A stretch of DNA of 5,910 nt from an uncultured Porphyromonadaceae bacterium (GTDB lineage Bacteria > Bacteroidota > Bacteroidia > Bacteroidales > Muribaculaceae), in the NCBI GenBank assembly GCA_900546835.1, contig UREH01000144.1:1-5910 (forward strand), in the 5' to 3' direction. Numbering within the stretch: position 1 is the stretch's first letter; the number at the start of each line of letters is the position of its first letter. Below are positions 1-5,910 of the stretch, in pieces. Position numbers and translations under genes: made by a program. The notes under the pieces were generated by a model. The model did not search any database. It was not told the DNA's origin and saw only the letters and a list, made by a program, of their open reading frames with translations.

Positions 1-167
1 ACCGCCTTCGATACAAAATGTCTTCGGCCCGCAACTTGACGCAGAGAAATGTACTTCTGCACCGGCATTTCGGAGGAGGCAAACGACAAAGGTGGGCACA
101 TAGCCATAGCAGCCAAAGCGAGTCCTCCTGTTTTCAAGAAATGACGCCGCGACATATTTCTTTTCAT
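1..167 (-). CDS. Tat-exported protein, N-terminal fragment; putative GH125 exo-alpha-1,6-mannosidase (partial)
   Basis: Only the first 55 codons are present; the gene runs off the left edge. The start is the ATG at 167-165, 12 bp after the stop of the upstream gene; a second in-frame ATG at 155-153 sits directly before the Tat motif and is an alternative. The N-terminus is a textbook twin-arginine signal: S6-R7-R8-H9-F10-L11-K12, then a hydrophobic stretch from about G14 to L27 and a probable signal peptidase site after A30 (SFA|SS). The mature start, with R-Q-V-A-G-R-R-H-F-V-S-K-A, resembles from memory the start of GH125 proteins, which often carry an R-x-F-x-S-E-A-V-E segment. GH125 enzymes remove alpha-1,6-linked mannose and often sit beside GH92 in Bacteroides mannan loci. 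No catalytic residue is visible, so the Tat call is firm and the GH125 call tentative. It is the last visible gene of the operon and probably acts in the periplasm. Confidence 0.6.
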   Translation of the reverse strand, partial: MKRNMSRRHFLKTGGLALAAMAMCPPLSFASSEMPVQKYISLRQVAGRRHFVSKA

Positions 168-179
168 AGACAATCTTTT

Positions 180-1784
180 TTAATAGGTATGCTTACCGGG
201 AGTTACATTCACCTTCTTTTCCTTACCACCATAAAGCACCAGCAACTCAAAACCGATATTCGTATCAACAGCGATACGTGGTTCATCATTTGCAGAACGA
301 CGTGCCTCAGCTTTCAGGTTTATGATTCCTTCCGAACCGAAAGGATAACGCTCTATTCCATTAGTTTCAGTCAAATTCATATCCCAGATTATCTGTTGAT
401 TGACATAATCTCCCCTAATGCCGATAATAAACTCTATCAGTTCGGCAATAGGAGGAAGCCCAGTCCAGCCCACAAATTCTTTTCTCGCCATAAATCCAGG
501 CTCCGCTTTCTCCGGAGAATAGTATTCCCAAAATGTCCCTGTATTTTTATATACCTCCAGAACCTCGGCATAATGATTCAAAGCAATCTCCCGGGCCAAT
601 TTATGATATCCCTTCTTTACAAGTCCCTGCATCACCATATAGTTGGTACCCGGCCATATGCCACCTTGCCAATAACGCCCGTTCTCTTTATACTTAGGAT
701 GATCTGCCGACAAAGAGGGAATACGAAATTTCCGGTTAAACGTTGCCGGATTATCTAATTCTTTCACCATACGGTCAAGCTGTTTATCATCCAACACATC
801 AGTGAGCAATGTCCAATAGGCACCTATTCCTTTTGTTTTGCAGAGTGTACCATCAGCATATTGGTCATACAGAAAACCGGTCTTTTCATCCCAAAGATTA
901 TCATGGATATACTTCCCTAACATCTTAGCCTCATCTTCGAATTCCTCTATTTCCTGCCAACGTTCGAGATAGAATCCCATCTCAAGTAACAAGTTGGCCG
1001 TAAACAGTTGTTGGAGATTGGTGTCCAGCCAAATCATATGTCCATGACTGTAAATAGGACTATAACCTTCGGGCACACGGGGCATATTATCCATACCGGT
1101 TCCCCATCCGCTTGACCAATAAGTTCCGTTACGCCACGTACGGTTGATTTTCAACCACTTGTAATACGCACAAAGTACCGGGAATATCTTATGCAGGCGT
1201 TCCGTATCACCGAACTGGTAATAATAAACCATTTCACACCAAGGCATCAAGTTAGGACCAGTGCTGACCGGATCGTAACGCTCGAAGCAATCGGCTCCGT
1301 CGGCCTTTATTTCACGGCAGATAAAACCATCGGGATGCTGCTTGGCATAGAAATTGTCCAATGTACGCTGGAAAGGGAAGAAGCGTGTACCATATCGTGC
1401 AAACATTAGGATGAAAGAAGAATCCCACATAAAGATATTACCGTTGTAAGCCGTATCCAGATAACTTGATACGAAACCTGACCCCTGTTGAGGAGCACGG
1501 ATATTGCCAACAGCTATTTCCCATGCTCTCCAATACATTTCAAGTTCCTTTTCGTGTCCGGCCCAAATAGGATTAGGAAGAATCTGCCGGGCTTCTTCGA
1601 AACTCTTCGGTTCAACGGTTTCGGGTTTGGCTATGCGGTACTCGTTCTCGGCTACCAAAGGTTCTTTTACATACGTGTTTTTATAAGGCAAATGATATTT
1701 TTCATCATTGCCACAGCCCTGAGCTTTCAGCAACGGAATTGCCGTAAAGAAAAAGAAGCATGTAAACAAAATGTGTTTCAGCAT
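180..1784 (-). CDS. secreted GH63/MGH1-like (alpha/alpha)6 glycoside hydrolase
   Basis: A complete 534-residue protein. Residues 1-21 form a signal peptide with a phenylalanine-rich core, probably cut after A21 (LLKA|Q). C24 follows A-Q-G, a poor lipobox, so a soluble periplasmic enzyme is more likely than a lipoprotein. The remainder looks like one (alpha/alpha)6-barrel of the GH63/GH37/mannosylglycerate-hydrolase-like group. Landmarks are W120-D121 (start of the barrel), G-T-G-M-D232-N-M-P-R (likely general acid Asp), W372-Q-G-G-I-W-P-G, and T-F-W-E420-Y-Y (likely catalytic base Glu), followed by F-V-G-W-T-G-L. The last 70 residues look like a small beta-rich cap. Known relatives hydrolyse alpha-glucosides, trehalose or mannosyl-/glucosyl-glycerate. 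Beside GH92, an alpha-glucosidase or alpha-mannosidase trimming role on a host or fungal glycan is the best inference. It starts 18 bp after the phosphatase stop. Fold group confident, substrate not. Confidence 0.85.
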   Translation of the reverse strand: MLKHILFTCFFFFTAIPLLKAQGCGNDEKYHLPYKNTYVKEPLVAENEYRIAKPETVEPKSFEEARQILPNPIWAGHEKELEMYWRAWEIAVGNIRAPQQGSGFVSSYLDTAYNGNIFMWDSSFILMFARYGTRFFPFQRTLDNFYAKQHPDGFICREIKADGADCFERYDPVSTGPNLMPWCEMVYYYQFGDTERLHKIFPVLCAYYKWLKINRTWRNGTYWSSGWGTGMDNMPRVPEGYSPIYSHGHMIWLDTNLQQLFTANLLLEMGFYLERWQEIEEFEDEAKMLGKYIHDNLWDEKTGFLYDQYADGTLCKTKGIGAYWTLLTDVLDDKQLDRMVKELDNPATFNRKFRIPSLSADHPKYKENGRYWQGGIWPGTNYMVMQGLVKKGYHKLAREIALNHYAEVLEVYKNTGTFWEYYSPEKAEPGFMARKEFVGWTGLPPIAELIEFIIGIRGDYVNQQIIWDMNLTETNGIERYPFGSEGIINLKAEARRSANDEPRIAVDTNIGFELLVLYGGKEKKVNVTPGKHTY

Positions 1785-1802
1785 GGGAAATATTGTTTTA
1801 GT

Positions 1803-2954
1803 TTAAAGATCGAGTAATTTCTTTATCTTGTCAAAGATAGCAGTATTCTCATAAATTCCGGTAAATTCCTGTGCTCCGGGACCAAAAGCATATACCGGCA
1901 CCATCACACCACTATGCCCGCCTGTAGAGAATTTACATACGATTTTACCCTCCTTTAAATCACCATCTACTAATGTAAGGCCACCAGTTTCATGGTCTGC
2001 AGTAACAACAACCAGTGTTTCACCATCCTTGGCTGCCCACTCATAAATAGCGCCAATAGTGCGGTCAAAGTCATGTGTCTCCTGCATCAGCAGATCAAGA
2101 TCATTAAAATGCCCGTAATCATCCAATTGAGAACCTTCAATCATCATAAAGAAACCATTTTTGTTCTGATTCAGCAAATCAATTCCTTTCAATGAAGCAC
2201 GTGCAAGGAGGTCACCACGTTCAGCAGGAAGCGGGGTGTCTACCGGATAAGGAACTGCGAATACTTTACCGCTCTTTATACCTGCCAGTTCATCCCAACT
2301 ACGGGGAGTCCGGAAACCTTTTTCACGTAACTCCTTGAACAGATCACGTCCATCCTCGCGATTTTCAAAGAGTTTGGCACCCCCACCAAATACATAGTCC
2401 GCATTACAATTCACATAATCTGTCACAATCTCACTCTCAGCATCGCGGTCTTTATTATGGCAACAGAAATCAGCAGGAGTAGCATCCCAAAGACGGCAGG
2501 TTACTGCAATTCCCGTAGATTTGCCTTTGGCAGCAGCAAAATCAACCAATGATTTCAAAGGATGTCCCAAAGTATCTACACCTACATAGTGATAGTTTGT
2601 TTTCTGTCCGCTAGCAATAGCTGTCCCCCCCGCTCCTGAATCAGTAATCAGTTTATCTGCACAGTAAGTTTTCGACAAACCTACAGCCTGACAGTTGTCT
2701 AAGAAGAGTTTACCACGGTTGGCTGTCCATGCAGAATATACATGCATAAGACTCATGCCGTCTCCGATCATCAGAATGACATTTTTTATCTTCTTTCCTT
2801 GAGAAGGAGTTATCTTGGTTACTTCATACGGTTGTTCCAATACATACGTTTGCTCCTTGTCTCTACGATTTTGCGCCGACACATTGACGGGCAATAATGC
2901 AACTGCCCAAACTATGAATACGAAGTTTTTCAATATATTTTTCATTGTTATCAT
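1803..2954 (-). CDS. periplasmic alkaline phosphatase, PhoA family
   Basis: A complete 383-residue phosphomonoesterase of the alkaline phosphatase superfamily. A signal peptide (residues 1-27, VSA|Q) directs it to the periplasm. Aligned by eye with E. coli PhoA, the two-zinc/one-magnesium site is intact: D65 in G-D-G (D51), nucleophile S106 in T-D-S-G-A-G-G-T-A (S102), D157 and T159 in W-D-A-T-P-A (D153, T155), phosphate-binding R170 (R166), E273 (E322), D278 and H282 in L-D-D-Y-G-H (D327, H331), D320-H321 in T-A-D-H-E-T-G-G (D369, H370), and H347 in T-G-G-H-S-G (H412). PhoA K328 is replaced by D279. The start could be the ATG at 2954 or the ATG at 2945, which gives a more typical MKN start; no Shine-Dalgarno sequence decides. 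The gene lies 37 bp after the EEP gene and 18 bp before the GH63-like gene, so it probably releases phosphate from sugar phosphates freed by its neighbours rather than serving general phosphate scavenging. Confidence 0.93.
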   Translation of the reverse strand: MITMKNILKNFVFIVWAVALLPVNVSAQNRRDKEQTYVLEQPYEVTKITPSQGKKIKNVILMIGDGMSLMHVYSAWTANRGKLFLDNCQAVGLSKTYCADKLITDSGAGGTAIASGQKTNYHYVGVDTLGHPLKSLVDFAAAKGKSTGIAVTCRLWDATPADFCCHNKDRDAESEIVTDYVNCNADYVFGGGAKLFENREDGRDLFKELREKGFRTPRSWDELAGIKSGKVFAVPYPVDTPLPAERGDLLARASLKGIDLLNQNKNGFFMMIEGSQLDDYGHFNDLDLLMQETHDFDRTIGAIYEWAAKDGETLVVVTADHETGGLTLVDGDLKEGKIVCKFSTGGHSGVMVPVYAFGPGAQEFTGIYENTAIFDKIKKLLDL

Positions 2955-2991
2955 TACTTTAACTAAGTTGTCTCTTTCTTAAGTTTATACA

Positions 2992-3855
2992 CTATTCAAC
3001 CGTTACCAGTACAGGCGTATGGTCTGACAAAAAACCGTTGTTTTCCGTTTCAGCCAAAATACCATATCTCAAGACTTTAAGACCGTTGCGTACGAATACA
3101 TAGTCAATCAACGGACGTTTGTTATAGGGAATCTTTCCGAAATCATGAAAGCTCCAGGAAGGCCCATAAACAATGGAAGATGCCTGGCGAGCATCCGTCA
3201 GATGTTCCGGATTGGCAGAATCTGTGACGCGTTTGATCACATCTGATTCCGGTTCTGAATTGAAATCTCCGGTCACAATTACCGGTAATCCATCACTTAA
3301 CTCATTCACTCTATCCAGCATAAGGCTTATACCTTCACGACGTGCCATCCCCCCCACATGATCCAGATGGGTATTCAAGGCAAAATATTCTTTATCGGAA
3401 ACCTTATCTTGCAGTTTGACCCATGAAGCGATACGCTCACAAGCACCGTCCCAACCTTTTGAACCGGCTACTTCGGGTGTTTCGCTCAACCAGAAATATC
3501 CTGAATCAAGCACGTTGAAACGATCCTTCTTATACCAAAGTGCACTGTATTCTCCTTTCTCTTTACCGTCTTCACGGCCTACTCCAACCACGCCGTATTC
3601 CGGCAAACGCAGCTTCAAGTCTTCCAACTGGTTATGAAGCACTTCTTGTGTACCCAATATATCCACGTCGTAGAAATGAATAGCATTTGCCACACGATCC
3701 TTTCTGTATCTCCAATTGTCCAGACTGTCTTCCGGATTATCATAGCGAATATTGAAAGACATGACGTTGACAGGCTCCGGTGCAGATGCCTGTTGTTTCA
3801 CTAGGCCGCATGATGCAGCGAAAAATGGCAAAACTAATAAAATTATTTTTTCCAT
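2992..3855 (-). CDS. endonuclease/exonuclease/phosphatase (EEP) family lipoprotein
   Basis: A complete 287-residue protein of the DNase I-like EEP superfamily, metal-dependent enzymes that cut phosphodiesters or phosphomonoesters (nucleases, sphingomyelinases, inositol phosphatases). The conserved motifs are all present: M-S-F-N35-I-R-Y-D-N, T-Q-E71-V (metal-binding Glu), N161-T-H163-L-D, G-D197-F-N199-S-E, I-D251-Y-V-F, and terminal S-D278-H279-T-P. The N-terminus is a short lipoprotein signal with an F-A-A-S-C16 lipobox. No acidic run follows the cysteine (next residues G-L-V-K-Q-Q), so the Bacteroidetes surface-export signal is not evident and a periplasm-facing anchor is likelier. Secreted members of this size in Bacteroides are usually labelled predicted phosphatase/phosphohydrolase, not nuclease. 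It starts 16 bp after the GH92 stop and 37 bp before the alkaline phosphatase. The pairing suggests a phosphodiester of a phosphorylated glycan or lipid headgroup as substrate; family certain, substrate inferred. Confidence 0.9.
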   Translation of the reverse strand: MEKIILLVLPFFAASCGLVKQQASAPEPVNVMSFNIRYDNPEDSLDNWRYRKDRVANAIHFYDVDILGTQEVLHNQLEDLKLRLPEYGVVGVGREDGKEKGEYSALWYKKDRFNVLDSGYFWLSETPEVAGSKGWDGACERIASWVKLQDKVSDKEYFALNTHLDHVGGMARREGISLMLDRVNELSDGLPVIVTGDFNSEPESDVIKRVTDSANPEHLTDARQASSIVYGPSWSFHDFGKIPYNKRPLIDYVFVRNGLKVLRYGILAETENNGFLSDHTPVLVTVE

Positions 3856-3871
3856 GGCATTATGTCATTAA

Positions 3872-4979
3872 TTATTTTACAAACAAGGCTGAAGTAGGAA
3901 TCGGTGCTAATTCCTTTGCAGAAGGAAGTTTCCAGAACCAGCTTAAATGCTCCCCTTCATAATCCTCAAAATAATAAAGTATATACGGATGGAATCCCTT
4001 TTCCAACGCAATATATCCTGTAGCAGGAATAGCGGCATGTGACCCATCGTTGTTCACCACCAATTCATTGCCTATATACAAAACGCTACCATCATCCGAA
4101 CGAGTCTGGAAAATATAAACTCCATCTTCGGGAACATTAATCAGACCAGAGAATATATAACCGAAATGATCTTTCTGTTTTGCTTCCTTTATAGAGGGTT
4201 CCGGCAATACACCTACCTCTAACAATGGAGTTTTTTCAATATCAGCCACTTTTTGATAAGTTCCTTCAAAATATTTATAGGATGTACCGTTCCGTGAAGG
4301 ATGTACCGGAAGCGACGCTTTCAATTCAGCTTTAGTAGCTGTAATAGACAAAGTTCTACTCGGGCGGAACCCCTCTTTAAATCCTTTTGCTTTAATCTGT
4401 GTAGTCATATCTACTTTAAATGGTTTATCGTAGAGCAAAGACTTTTCTGTAGGTTCGGTCCCATCCAGAGTGTATCTAAGCTCCGCGCCCTCGGTCGTTG
4501 TGGCAAGAGCTACTGTCACCTTATCCATAAACAAGTTCAGATCTCTATCTACATAAGGAATGGAAACCACTTTTTCTTTGGTATAAGAATAAGGAGAAGC
4601 CTCTTCCGAAATACCTCTGCTTTTGTCCGGCTTGTCTGATAGAGTAAAGCGAAGCTCTCCTCCTTCCATCAATTGAGCGTAAGTAATAAAGTTAGTATCT
4701 ATCTGTTTTCCATTCAACTCTACTTTATGGATATAGATATTCTTCTTCGGATCATTGGCAAGCAAAGTCAGTCTCTTTCCATTTGCCAACTTAAGCACCG
4801 CTTTCTCGAACAGAGGGGTGGTCAATGCAAATTCATTGCTTCCCGGACAAACGGAATAAATGCCCAGACCGGACAAGATATACCATGCGGACATCTGTCC
4901 ACAATCTTCATTGCCGCTGATACCTCCCGGAGTAGGTTGGTACATCTCATCAAGTAAGTGGCGTGTCATTTCCTGTGTC
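3872..4979 (-). CDS. GH92 alpha-mannosidase, C-terminal part with FN3-associated-like and PA14 domains (split by adapter artefact)
   Basis: The C-terminal 367 or so residues of a GH92 exo-alpha-mannosidase, a calcium-dependent family that removes terminal alpha-1,2/1,3-mannose. Real coding starts at 4979 (T-Q-E-M-T-R); the ATG upstream lies in adapter sequence and gives the spurious peptide MCIRDR. The GH92 catalytic region ends with the signature G-I-S-G-N-E-D-C-G-Q-M-S-A-W-Y (about 4918-4874), then G-I-Y-S-V-C-P-G and the closing E-G-G-E-L-R-F segment near 4640. About 4549-4337 encodes a chitobiase/hexosaminidase C-terminal or FN3-associated-like domain (R-Y-T-L-D-G-T-E-P-T). About 4290-3876 encodes a PA14 domain (T-R-S-D-D-G-S-V-L-Y-I-G-N, later S-W-F-W-K), a likely carbohydrate-binding module. 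The stop TAA lies at 3874-3872, 16 bp before the EEP gene. The section at 5043-5860 is the preceding part of the same gene, in a frame shifted by the 68-bp artefact. Confidence 0.93.
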
Positions 4980-5047
4980 CTGTCTCTTATACACATCTGA
5001 CGCTGCCGACGATATGCAGCGTCAGATGTGTATAAGAGACAGGTGTC
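4975..5047. repeat. 5-bp direct repeats (GTGTC) flanking a 27-bp perfect inverted repeat
   Basis: GTGTC occurs at 4975-4979 and again at 5043-5047, on either side of the adapter block. Inside, 4980-5006 and 5016-5042 are perfect reverse complements with a 9-bp spacer. In a natural genome this would look like a small transposon with a target duplication. The arms are Nextera adapter sequence, so the repeat is technical. The 5-bp duplication is the overlap between two neighbouring library fragments; Tn5 normally gives 9 bp, so the overlap is shorter than a single tagmentation event predicts. Confidence 0.85.
4980..5042. other. Nextera read-1 adapter dimer (sequencing artefact) inside the GH92 gene
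   Basis: Bases 4980-4998 are CTGTCTCTTATACACATCT, the reverse complement of the Tn5/Nextera mosaic end. Bases 4999-5012 (GACGCTGCCGACGA) complete the reverse complement of the Nextera read-1 adapter. Bases 5016-5023 (GCAGCGTC) and 5024-5042 (AGATGTGTATAAGAGACAG) are the same adapter in the forward direction, truncated at its outer end. The block is therefore two adapters head to head, produced when untrimmed reads were assembled across a fragment boundary. It is not genomic, and translations through it (MCIRDR, VSYTHLTL, LLYTSDAADD) should be discarded. Confidence 0.98.
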
Positions 5048-5860
5048 TTCCAGGGCTGCCCTACATAATCATACAAATAGGCGATATGATGACTGGGTTC
5101 ATTACCATGAGCATACTGTCCTATCAACCCTGTAATATCCGCAAGATCACCATGCACATTTGGGTCTGCGATAAATATAGAATCGAGTGCAGTGATAAAT
5201 TTTTCCTTGCCCCCAAACAATTGCACCATTCCGTTCACATCATAGGGTACGGAAAAGCGATACTGCCAGGCAGTAGCTTCCGTATAGGAACGTCCTACCT
5301 CGAATGGATTGAAAGAAGTCTCCCAATTGCCATCCATCCGCTTTCCACGGAAGAATTTGGTAGAACCGTCAAACACATTGATATAGTTCTGGGAACGTTC
5401 AATATATTTCCGATAAACATCTTCTTTTCCCATTTCTTGAGCCATACGCGCTATGCACCAATCATCATAAGCAAATTCCAGCAAGCAAGATATAGATTCT
5501 TTCTTTATGTTCGAAGGGATAAATCCATATTTTATATAGTAATCCGCTCCTTTTTTATTCTTTTCAGAGGAAACCTTCATTGCATCCAATGCCTTTTCCT
5601 CATCAAATCCTCTAATCCCCTTCAAATAAGCGTCAGCAATAACAGACACCGAATGGTATCCTATCATTGTTCCCGTCTCTGCGGCAGAAAGCGGCCAAAT
5701 AGGAAGTTCTCCGGAAGCATCGTAAATATCCAGATAAGAGTTCACCATATTATTGACTAATGCAGTATCAATCAACGTCATCAAAGGATTCCATGCACGG
5801 AAAGTGTCCCAAAGAGAGAAAGTGGAGTATTGCATTTTCCCTTTTGGCAATTGTCCTATC
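5043..5860 (-). CDS. GH92 alpha-mannosidase, central catalytic part (5' end missing, 3' end cut by adapter)
   Basis: About 272 residues from the (alpha/alpha)6 catalytic domain of the same GH92 gene that continues at 4979. In order, with residue 1 at codon 5859-5857: Y-S-T-F-S-L-W-D-T-F-R near residues 11-21, E-L-P-I-W-P-L then G-T-M-I-G-Y-H at about 51-69, F-N-P-F-E with Y-T-E-A-T-A-W-Q-Y at about 183-200, V-P-Y-D-V-N-G at 204-210, and H-G-N-E254-P-S-H-H ending in G-Q-P-W-K-T. These are hallmark GH92 segments, and the conserved Glu in the N-E-P-S-H-H motif is intact. The N-terminal beta-sandwich, signal peptide and start, probably 300 or more residues, are absent because the contig ends at 5860. 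The apparent starts further right lie in adapter sequence. After excising the artefact the frame reads G-Q-P-W-K-T-Q-E-M-T-R, the expected family sequence. As first visible gene of the operon, its promoter lies outside the window. Confidence 0.93.
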
Positions 5861-5910
5861 CTGTCTCTTATACACATCTCCGAGCCCACGAGACACTGAG
5901 CGATCTCGTA
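5861..5910. other. Nextera read-2 adapter, i7 index and P7 start (sequencing artefact at contig end)
   Basis: Bases 5861-5879 are the mosaic end CTGTCTCTTATACACATCT and 5880-5894 are CCGAGCCCACGAGAC, together the reverse complement of the Nextera read-2 adapter. Bases 5895-5902 (ACTGAGCG) sit where the 8-base i7 index belongs; from memory this matches a Nextera XT v2 index (N724). Bases 5903-5910 (ATCTCGTA) are the start of the P7 flow-cell sequence. The block is read-through into adapter and holds no gene. Confidence 0.98.

Noticed and set aside
18..758. Plus-strand open reading frame of 246 codons
   Set aside because: It overlaps antisense to the GH63-like gene and the start of the Tat-signal gene, both with clear family or signal motifs; its translation has no domain-like pattern.
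2625..2631. Run of seven C residues as a phase-variation or frameshift tract in the phosphatase
   Set aside because: It encodes part of the conserved G-A-G-G-T-A motif after the nucleophile, the frame is intact, and seven bases is short for a slippery tract.
2955..2991. Internal promoter or terminator in the largest intergenic gap (37 bp)
   Set aside because: I see no hairpin with a T-run and no convincing Bacteroides -33/-7 promoter pair; the spacing is normal within an operon.
4980..5042. Insertion sequence, MITE, attachment site or terminator hairpin
   Set aside because: Both arms are exact Nextera adapter sequence, with no transposase and no T-tract; removing the block restores the gene.
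4870..5100. GH92 variant acting on mannosyl-1-phosphate diesters, with the acid catalyst replaced
   Set aside because: Such variants, as I recall, replace the general acid Glu with Gln. Here the Glu residues in both N-E-P-S-H-H and N-E-D-C-G-Q are kept, so an ordinary mannosidase is favoured.
4963..5760. Long plus-strand open reading frame of 265 codons
   Set aside because: It starts beside and reads through the adapter block (LLYTSDAADD, MQRQMCIRDR) and lies opposite the well-supported GH92 coding strand; no recognisable protein.

Overview
The window looks like the end piece of a short-read assembly contig from a gut-type Bacteroidota (Bacteroides/Phocaeicola/Parabacteroides-like). The grounds are moderate GC, no clear Shine-Dalgarno sequences, secreted enzymes with Bacteroides-style signal peptides and lipoboxes, and a close-packed run of glycan-degrading enzymes. 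The assignment is inferred from gene content; no taxonomic marker is present.

All real genes lie on the minus strand and read as one operon, in transcription order: (1) a GH92 alpha-mannosidase with chitobiase-C-terminal/FN3-associated-like and PA14 tail domains (5860 down to 3872, 5' end missing and interrupted by an artefact); (2) an endonuclease/exonuclease/phosphatase (EEP) family lipoprotein (3855-2992); (3) a PhoA-type alkaline phosphatase (2954-1803); (4) a GH63/MGH1-like (alpha/alpha)6 glycoside hydrolase (1784-180); (5) the first 55 codons of a Tat-exported protein, tentatively GH125 (167-1, running off the window). Gaps between genes are 16, 37, 18 and 12 bp. I see no internal terminator or promoter, so the promoter should lie upstream of GH92, outside the window. 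No SusC/SusD pair, regulator, tRNA, rRNA, CRISPR array or insertion sequence is visible, and no stretch over 300 bases lacks a gene.

The set suggests breakdown of an alpha-mannan or N-glycan-like substrate. GH92 trims alpha-linked mannose, the GH63-like enzyme and putative GH125 remove further residues, and the EEP protein plus alkaline phosphatase could strip phosphodiester- or monoester-linked phosphate, as found on fungal phosphomannan. The substrate is inference.

The most important observation is technical. Bases 4980-5042 and 5861-5910 are Illumina Nextera (Tn5 tagmentation) adapter sequence, not genome. The first is a back-to-back read-1 adapter that splits GH92. Removing it with one copy of the flanking 5-bp GTGTC repeat (68 bp) restores a continuous GH92 frame. 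The second is the read-2 adapter followed by an 8-base index and the start of P7, so genomic sequence ends at 5860. The perfect 27-bp inverted repeat and the open reading frames beginning MCIRDR or ending VSYTHLTL are therefore artefacts. I found no convincing previously undescribed system.
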